From Acidobacteriaceae bacterium (GTDB lineage: Bacteria > Acidobacteriota > Terriglobia > Terriglobales > Acidobacteriaceae): DNA of 10,875 bases. How positions within the stretch are numbered: the first letter of the stretch is position 1; the number at the start of each line of letters is the position of its first letter. The stretch is taken from contig WQYS01000056.1 of the NCBI GenBank assembly GCA_009781125.1, forward strand, positions 1 to 10,875. The letters are read 5' to 3'. A model generated the notes under the pieces. The model was given only the letters and a program-made list of their open reading frames with translations. It made no database searches and was not told the DNA's origin. The position numbers were made by a program, and so were the translations under genes. This document shows, in pieces, positions 1-4,923 of this stretch.

Positions 1-661
1 GGCGGTAAATCCGCGAACCATTGTCGTGCTTGTCGCCAGCTATCCTTACTCGATCCAGTGGGTTCAGGAGCATGTTCCCTCCATCCTGACGATGAGCCAC
101 AGCGGCGGGATGCAGGGCGCTGCGCTGGCGGAGATACTGTTTGGCGACTCCTCTCCGTCAGGACACTTGACCGTCACCTGGCCGGAGTCGATTACGCAGT
201 TGCCTGCGATGATGGACTACAACATCCGGCGCGGCCGCACCTACATGTACTTCAAGCATGGCAAGCCGCTCTATGCGTTTGGCCACGGACTCAGCTATAC
301 GGCGTTTCGCTACTCGGATGTTCATGTAAGTGGCGACAGCCTGTCGGCGCAGGTCCCGGTAACAGTCGAAGCGACGGTTACCAACACCGGCCAGCGCAGC
401 GGAGACGAGGTTGCCCAGCTCTACATTCAGCATCTCGGCTCGCAGGTGGAGCGGGCGAAGATGGAGCTCAAAGGATTCCAGCGCCTCTCGCTGAAGCCGG
501 GGGAATCGGGCAAGGTGAGCTTCAGGCTGGCGGCAGCCGATGTTGCTTACTGGGATACGAAGTCAGAGTCGTGGACGGTGGAGAAGGACCGGATCAAGCT
601 GATGGTTGGCGGCGCTTCGGACAGGATCGGCTGGCAGCAAGAGATCGACGTCCTTCCGTGA
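1..661 (+). CDS. Glycoside hydrolase family 3 enzyme (beta-glucosidase/beta-xylosidase type), 3' part
   Basis: This is the C-terminal 219 residues of a GH3 exo-glycosidase; the first whole codon is at base 2 and the TGA stop is at 659-661. GH3 enzymes release terminal beta-linked glucose or xylose from oligosaccharides. The fragment opens in the second (alpha/beta) domain with a VVLVASYP strand and a SHSGGMQGAALAEILFGD segment. The hallmark FGHGLSYT motif follows near residues 93-100 and leads into the fibronectin-III-like C-terminal domain (VTNTGQRSGDEVAQLYI, then LKGFQRLSLKPGES), which is intact. GH3 proteins are usually 700-900 aa, so about three quarters, including the catalytic Asp domain, lies upstream of the window. 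The IRRGRTYMYF segment is common in GH3 enzymes acting on plant polysaccharides, but glucosidase and xylosidase cannot be separated here. It lies just upstream of a TonB-dependent receptor, as in glycan-use loci. The family call is firm; the substrate is open. Confidence 0.93.
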   Translation, partial: AVNPRTIVVLVASYPYSIQWVQEHVPSILTMSHSGGMQGAALAEILFGDSSPSGHLTVTWPESITQLPAMMDYNIRRGRTYMYFKHGKPLYAFGHGLSYTAFRYSDVHVSGDSLSAQVPVTVEATVTNTGQRSGDEVAQLYIQHLGSQVERAKMELKGFQRLSLKPGESGKVSFRLAAADVAYWDTKSESWTVEKDRIKLMVGGASDRIGWQQEIDVLP

Positions 662-677
662 CGGATAACATCATGAT

Positions 678-740
678 TCTAAATAAATTAAAAAAATGGA
701 CAACGATGTCTTGACAGCGATGTCATATGGGGCTTACTAT
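678..740 (+). promoter_or_regulatory. Sigma70-type promoter driving the TonB-dependent receptor
   Basis: A consensus -35 box TTGACA lies at 711-716. An 18-bp spacer separates it from TACTAT at 735-740, which differs from the TATAAT consensus at two positions. Transcription would start near 747. An AT-rich tract at 678-697, directly upstream, could act as an UP element. The site lies 50 bp after the GH3 stop codon, so the receptor has its own promoter and need not be read through from the GH3 gene. Two operator-like palindromes overlap the -35 side and are listed separately. Confidence 0.72.
699..724 (+). promoter_or_regulatory. Tandem LacI-type operators overlapping the -35 box
   Basis: Two 12-bp pseudo-palindromes of the form GACA-N-CG-N-TGTC lie at 699-710 (GACAACGATGTC) and 713-724 (GACAGCGATGTC). 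Their centres are 14 bp apart. The second is flanked by T and A, which extends its dyad to 14 bp. The second covers the -35 hexamer and the first lies just upstream, so a bound protein would be expected to block RNA polymerase. A dyad with a central CpG is the known form of LacI/GalR-family operators (compare TGNAANCGNTTNCA). No regulator gene is in the window. Sugar-responsive repression is inferred from the operator form and the GH3/receptor context. Confidence 0.6.
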
Positions 741-746
741 TCGCTC

Positions 747-966
747 AAACTTAGTTGAGGCAGAGGACAACGACGCATTTCAACGAAATGCCCTCCCCTC
801 GATCTCCTGATTCTGACGAGCCGGAGATGGAGATGCGGTTCTGGAGAGATGCATGGCGTGAATGCTGAAGTGCTGGTGACGTGATGCCGCGCGCAACCTC
901 TGGCGCGGGAGTTGAGGATGCAGTATTCAACGGTACAGAAGTACAGAGAAGCAAGGGAGAACTACC
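747..966 (+). other. Long 5' leader of the TonB-dependent receptor gene
   Basis: About 220 nt separate the predicted transcription start from the receptor ATG. The leader holds three small stem-loops: GCATTT/AAATGC (775-780 with 786-791, 5-nt loop), ATCTCC/GGAGAT (802-807 with 823-828) and CCGCGC/GCGCGG (887-892 with 903-908, 10-nt loop). It also has an 11-codon ORF at 833-868 with a GGAGA five bases upstream of its ATG, followed by a longer short ORF that ends in the receptor start. I recognise no riboswitch class. No Rho-independent terminator lies ahead of the gene. Confidence 0.35.
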
Positions 967-970
967 ATGA
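884..970 (+). CDS. Possible 28-aa upstream ORF overlapping the receptor start (weak)
   Basis: This frame runs from ATG 884 (or the in-frame GTG at 881) for 28 codons. It ends in a TGA that overlaps the receptor start as ATGA at 967-970. The start has only a weak GGTGA at 875-879 upstream. The peptide begins MPRATSGAG and ends SKGELP, with no recognisable motif. Any gene starting ATGA carries this TGA automatically, so the overlap alone is not evidence of coding. It is recorded because genes 3 and 4 show the same layout. It may simply be untranslated leader. Confidence 0.15.
   Translation: MPRATSGAGVEDAVFNGTEVQRSKGELP
953..960 (+). promoter_or_regulatory. Ribosome binding site of the TonB-dependent receptor
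   Basis: AAGGGAGA lies six bases upstream of the ATG at 967. It supports this start, which also gives a complete signal peptide directly after it. Confidence 0.75.
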
Positions 971-3900
971 AGACTTTTCCGGCCAGGAAAGGAATTAGAT
1001 TCCAGAACGCGCTCTACTGGGTTTTGGGATTGCTGATGATAGCTTTCAGCGCCAGCTACGTGTTAGCGCAGGAGTTTCGCGCATCCATCACCGGCGAGGT
1101 GCAGGATTCTACGGGAGCTGTGATTTCCGGTGTTTCCGTCAGCGCCGTGAACAACGATACCGGCGTGCGTTACGCGACCAAGTCGAACGATCAGGGACTT
1201 TATAACCTGCTCTATATACTGCCTGGCAGCTATACGGTTACCGTAGAGGCCGCGAACTTTCAGACAGTCGTCTACAAGAACACGGTCCTGGACTCGGCGC
1301 AGAAACTTGGCTTGAATGTGACCCTGCAGCCGAAGAGCGTGGCTACAGAGGTAGTCGTCGAGGCGGATTCTCTGGCTCTGGATACGATCTCCGCGTCCAC
1401 CGGCGGCGTTGTCGATCGTGTCAAGGTTGAAAACATGCCTAACACCGGCAAGATGGTGTGGGATTCCATCATCCTTACCCAGAACATACGCTCGAACGCG
1501 ACCAATCCGTTCAACATCACGCCTCGTAATAACTCGACCAATAACACTTATGTAGTTTCTGGAACGCCGATGACGGGACATGCGTACTTCATTAATGGCG
1601 TTCCCGTTGGCGAGCGGGGTACATGGGATCTGACGCCCAGCACGGAGGCAACCGACCAGTTACAGGCTGGCGTCATGGCCTACGACGCCCAGTATGGACG
1701 CACCAGCGGCGGCAGCTTCAATACCAACGTCATGGGCGGCACCAATAAATTTCATGGAGCCGTGTGGGATTACTACGGCAATGCAGCGCTGAATGCCTAT
1801 TCGTGGACGACCAAGCTGCTGGATCCGCTGCCACCGAAGCCGGAGAATACCCGCAATACCTATGGCGGACAGCTAGGCGGACCTATCTTCAGAAACAGAA
1901 CCTTCTTCTTCGCAAACTTTGAAGGGTTACGCCAGCATAATACTGGAACAGTACAGAACACTGTGCCGCTGGCTAACTGGAAGAAAGGCGATTTTGCCTC
2001 GGATGTAAATACGAACGGCCAGCCTTACTACACAATTTATAATCCTGATCCTGCCGCGCTCTGTGCTCCAGGCTCAACAAAGCCAGGATGTCCAGGCACG
2101 AATATTGCATATGTGCGTCAACAATTTGTTGGTGACGACGGAATTGTCAACAAAATTCCCCAGGCAGTTATGAACGCCAATTCTATTGGACAGGCAGTGA
2201 TAAAGCTCATGCCCGATCCGAACGTGTTTGTTGACGGTGTAGTTCCAGTCAACAAGAACTATACGGCGCTCAATCCGATTGTGTATCAGTACGACCAATA
2301 TATTGCGCGGGCCGATCATGTCGTCTCCGATAACACGCGCGCGTACGGCATGTTCATGATGCAGATCAACGGTTATTTTACCGGCGGCAATATGTTTCCC
2401 AACGTGACAAGCACCCAGTCCTACCAGAAGGACAAGAACTGGATGGGTATGGCGGACGTGACGCATACCTTCTCCAGCTCGAAGGTTGCTGACCTGAAGG
2501 GATACTATGGAAAATACTCTTCCGTCACCACGGCAGGGCTTGCCATACCGCAAAACTTTCTGGCCAGCGATCTCGGACTGACCATGCCCGTGGTTCCGAC
2601 CGTGGACAAGATGATTACGCCCACGTTTACCGGGTTAGGCACGAACCTGTTTGCGAATACCGCGAATGGCAACGAGACCGCGCTGGCAGGCGCTACCTTC
2701 AGCATGATGCAGCAGATGGCCCGCCACAACCTGCACTATGGCGCTGAGTTCATGAATATCCAGCGCGCGCCCGTGGGTATGATTGGAAATCCTCATGGCA
2801 CTTTTAATTTCACTGGAGCATGGACGCAGTCGAATCCAAAGACAGCCGCGGCAGGAGAAGGCAATCCTACTGCCGACTTACTGCTGGGCTACCCGGGTAG
2901 CACTACCACGACTGCTGCAGGCTCCATTGACTGGGACCAGCCAAACTTCATGGTGATGCATTATTGGGCCTTTTACCTTCAGGACGATTACAAACTTCGT
3001 TCAAACCTTACTCTGAATCTTGGTTTGCGCTGGGACTATAACACCTCTCCTTACGATCGCCATAACAGAATGAACGCAGGCTTCTGCACAGACTGCGCCA
3101 ACCCGCTGGCGGGCCTGATCGATCTGAGCGCGGCGAGTGCCGATCTGGGTGCTGGCGGCATGAGCGTCTCTCCGCTGACCGGAGGCATTCAGTTTGCTGG
3201 AGTGAATGGCGTGTCCAGCAAGCCTTCCCATATGTCATGGACCCAGTGGCAGCCCAGGATTGGCATCGCCTGGAATGTGTTTCCAGAGACAGTCATACGC
3301 GGCGGCTATGGCATCTTCTATTCCTGGGTGCCTATGGGCGGCAATCCCGGTGCTAACGGCACGTCCAATGATTATTACGGCTTCAGTAACACCACCACCT
3401 ACACCGAAACCTATAGCGGCAGCGATCACCCGGATATCCCCTCGGACGATATTCCATCGGATGCCTTTTTGAAGGGAACGCCTTATCCCTACGGCGCCAT
3501 TCCGCCGACAGGGGCGGGAGCGGGGTTGCAGACATTGCTGGGAAGCGCCATCAGCATGCAGAACGTTGAAAGACTCGCGCCCAGGACGCAGCACTGGTCC
3601 TTTGGCATTCAACAGAAGCTGCCCTGGGATATGCTGATGGACCTTGAGTATCTGGGCAGTTACATTGACCAACTGCCGGTCAGCCCCTTTATTAGCGCGC
3701 TTACCCCGGCGCAGCAGAAGTATTGCTATGACAACGAAAACAATCAGGCGTTGTCGTGCGATGCGACTCTGGGCGCTCCGGGCGCTGCGATCCAGAATCC
3801 GTTCTATGGCGCGTTGCCTCTGGCTACCAGCCTGGGAGGAAAGCAATACATAGCCCGGTCTTACCTTATGCGCTCGTATCCGATGTTCGATGGCGTTCAG

Positions 3901-4692
3901 TTGCAGAACGTTCCTATTGGAAACTCGCGTTACAACGGCATGGACGTTCGCCTGGAGCGGCGCATCAGGAACGCTAACTTTGTCATCGGTTATACCTATG
4001 CGAACTGGATGACCACGAACCAGTATCTGGATAACACCAACTTTATGCGCAGTGAAAAGCTGTGGAAGGGGCTGGACCCAGCCGACGTCAGGCACCACGT
4101 AAAAGCCAACATCGTTTATCCGCTTCCGCTGATTCATAAGAACGCCATGCTGGATGCGGTTGCAAATGGATGGCTGGTCTCTTCCACTCTGCTTTATTCG
4201 ACGGGAAATCCGATCACCCTTTCGGATTGGGACTTCCAGTGGGGAGCTCCGATTGCAAGCACCGATACCGGCAGTTCGTCCGCTTGCACCAGTTACGAGG
4301 CCCCCGAAGGCCAGACCCGCAAGCGCTGGTACAACAACCATATCGAATGTTGGAAGCCACGGGCCCCGTGGGAGCCGCGCACGACGCCCAAATACATCGG
4401 CTTTATACGCATGTATCCCAGGGTGTTCTGGAACGCGGCTGTCACCAAGAACTTCACCGTAGTGCCGGAAAGACTCAACGTGCGCTTCCGCGCCGAGATG
4501 TTGAACGTTCCGAACCATCCGGAGTTCGCTGGCGGCGACGGAAACGCTCCGTCGATCCCGGGTAACATGACCAATCTTCCCAATCTTCAGTGTCCGGCAA
4601 ATTCGATGAACTGTAGCGGACCTGGAACGCTTCCAACGCAAACAGACAATCAGCCGCGCCAGTTGATTGTGTCGCTCAAATTCATGTTCTAA
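967..4692 (+). CDS. TonB-dependent receptor, Oar-like, with carboxypeptidase-regulatory N-terminal domain
   Basis: This is a 1241-aa outer-membrane receptor that would import a ligand, probably an oligosaccharide, using TonB/ExbBD energy. A signal peptide spans residues 1-34 (hydrophobic core YWVLGLLMIAFSASYV, cleavage after VLA). Residues 36-122 form a carboxypeptidase-regulatory/CnaB-like beta-sandwich (ITGEVQDSTGAVISGVSV, then GLYNLLYILPGSYTVTVEA). The plug follows to about residue 265 and includes the FINGVPVGERG segment. The barrel begins with GGTNKFHGAVWDYYGNAALNA-like and GGQLGGPIFRNRTFFFANFEG motifs, both typical of acidobacterial Oar-like receptors. The chain ends SLKFMF, with the C-terminal Phe expected of a beta-barrel protein inserted by Bam. 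Its length fits this group (about 1100-1250 aa). It has its own promoter and two operator-like sites. No SusD-like lipoprotein partner follows, which is usual for acidobacterial receptors. The substrate is inferred only from the GH3 neighbour. Confidence 0.95.
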   Translation: MKTFPARKGIRFQNALYWVLGLLMIAFSASYVLAQEFRASITGEVQDSTGAVISGVSVSAVNNDTGVRYATKSNDQGLYNLLYILPGSYTVTVEAANFQTVVYKNTVLDSAQKLGLNVTLQPKSVATEVVVEADSLALDTISASTGGVVDRVKVENMPNTGKMVWDSIILTQNIRSNATNPFNITPRNNSTNNTYVVSGTPMTGHAYFINGVPVGERGTWDLTPSTEATDQLQAGVMAYDAQYGRTSGGSFNTNVMGGTNKFHGAVWDYYGNAALNAYSWTTKLLDPLPPKPENTRNTYGGQLGGPIFRNRTFFFANFEGLRQHNTGTVQNTVPLANWKKGDFASDVNTNGQPYYTIYNPDPAALCAPGSTKPGCPGTNIAYVRQQFVGDDGIVNKIPQAVMNANSIGQAVIKLMPDPNVFVDGVVPVNKNYTALNPIVYQYDQYIARADHVVSDNTRAYGMFMMQINGYFTGGNMFPNVTSTQSYQKDKNWMGMADVTHTFSSSKVADLKGYYGKYSSVTTAGLAIPQNFLASDLGLTMPVVPTVDKMITPTFTGLGTNLFANTANGNETALAGATFSMMQQMARHNLHYGAEFMNIQRAPVGMIGNPHGTFNFTGAWTQSNPKTAAAGEGNPTADLLLGYPGSTTTTAAGSIDWDQPNFMVMHYWAFYLQDDYKLRSNLTLNLGLRWDYNTSPYDRHNRMNAGFCTDCANPLAGLIDLSAASADLGAGGMSVSPLTGGIQFAGVNGVSSKPSHMSWTQWQPRIGIAWNVFPETVIRGGYGIFYSWVPMGGNPGANGTSNDYYGFSNTTTYTETYSGSDHPDIPSDDIPSDAFLKGTPYPYGAIPPTGAGAGLQTLLGSAISMQNVERLAPRTQHWSFGIQQKLPWDMLMDLEYLGSYIDQLPVSPFISALTPAQQKYCYDNENNQALSCDATLGAPGAAIQNPFYGALPLATSLGGKQYIARSYLMRSYPMFDGVQLQNVPIGNSRYNGMDVRLERRIRNANFVIGYTYANWMTTNQYLDNTNFMRSEKLWKGLDPADVRHHVKANIVYPLPLIHKNAMLDAVANGWLVSSTLLYSTGNPITLSDWDFQWGAPIASTDTGSSSACTSYEAPEGQTRKRWYNNHIECWKPRAPWEPRTTPKYIGFIRMYPRVFWNAAVTKNFTVVPERLNVRFRAEMLNVPNHPEFAGGDGNAPSIPGNMTNLPNLQCPANSMNCSGPGTLPTQTDNQPRQLIVSLKFMF

Positions 4693-4701
4693 CAACGCTG
4701 A

Positions 4702-4737
4702 CGCCAATCTCCGGAGTACAGATTCCGGAGGTTGGCG
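4702..4737 (+). terminator. Stem-loop after the TonB-dependent receptor
   Basis: A 14-bp stem pairs 4702-4715 (CGCCAATCTCCGGA) with 4724-4737 (TCCGGAGGTTGGCG), with one T-G wobble and an 8-nt loop. It begins 10 bases after the receptor stop codon. The sequence after it (CTCAGTTGGATG) has no T-run, so it is not a classical intrinsic terminator. It could be a factor-dependent terminator or a 3'-end stabiliser that lowers readthrough into the next gene. Confidence 0.5.
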
Positions 4738-4821
4738 CTCAGTTGGATGACATCAGAGATGGTTCCAGGATGACGGCTTCATGAGGGGACTTGAGATGAC
4801 GATAGTCAGAGGGAGATAAGA
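4738..4821 (+). other. Intergenic stretch upstream of the 33-aa leader ORF
   Basis: No convincing promoter is seen. TTGAGA at 4791-4796 with AGATAA at 4814-4819 (17-bp spacer) is poor and would overlap the ribosome binding site of the following short ORF. A 12-codon frame (4781-4819, TAA stop) ends two bases before the next ATG at 4822 but has no ribosome binding site. Transcription of the downstream gene therefore probably depends at least partly on readthrough from the receptor promoter. Confidence 0.3.
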
Positions 4822-4923
4822 ATGACGGACAGTATTCAGGTTCAGAATCCCGCAAGCCCCAACAAGTATTCCAATTTACCGGGCCAGGCCCGCAACTTGC
4901 AAGACAGCGGTGATATGCAATGA
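4822..4923 (+). CDS. Possible 33-aa leader ORF coupled to the next gene
   Basis: The start ATG at 4822 has a good Shine-Dalgarno, GGGAGA at 4811-4816, five bases upstream. This is a better site than that of the large gene that follows. The frame runs 33 codons, begins MTDSIQVQNPASP and ends RNLQDSGDMQ. Its TGA overlaps the next start as ATGA (4920-4923), the usual layout for translational coupling. The peptide is hydrophilic with no signal peptide or known motif. The last nine codons resemble those ahead of the paralogue at 7910 (NLQDCGDVQ). The ATGA overlap is automatic for any gene starting ATGA, so the main evidence is the ribosome binding site. The similarity could also come from duplication of the initiation region. 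Confidence 0.35.
   Translation: MTDSIQVQNPASPNKYSNLPGQARNLQDSGDMQ
4909..4914 (+). promoter_or_regulatory. Atypical ribosome binding site (GGTGAT) of the 937-aa gene
   Basis: GGTGAT ends five bases before the ATG at 4920. It pairs with the ATCACC part of the usual 16S rRNA 3' end rather than with the CCTCC core. There is no purine-rich AGGAGG site. The same GGTGA is kept at the paralogue, which supports this start. The signal peptide starting at this ATG supports it too. Confidence 0.45.

Noticed and set aside
58..714. 218-codon + strand frame overlapping the GH3 end
   Set aside because: It is a +1-shifted reading of the GH3 sequence with a composition typical of a shadow frame; GH3 motifs are in the other frame.
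3235..4707. 490-codon open frame on the minus strand under the TonB receptor gene
   Set aside because: It lies wholly opposite a clear receptor coding sequence, its product is rich in Arg, Val and His with no domain or signal, and I see no ribosome binding site. Long antisense frames are expected in GC-rich DNA.
4791..4819. TTGAGA-N17-AGATAA as a promoter for the 937-aa gene
   Set aside because: The -10 match is poor and it would sit on the Shine-Dalgarno of the 33-codon ORF, so it could not make an mRNA carrying that site.
4781..4819. 12-codon ORF (MRGLEMTIVRGR) just before the 33-codon ORF
   Set aside because: There is no ribosome binding site before its ATG, and an open frame this short is common by chance.
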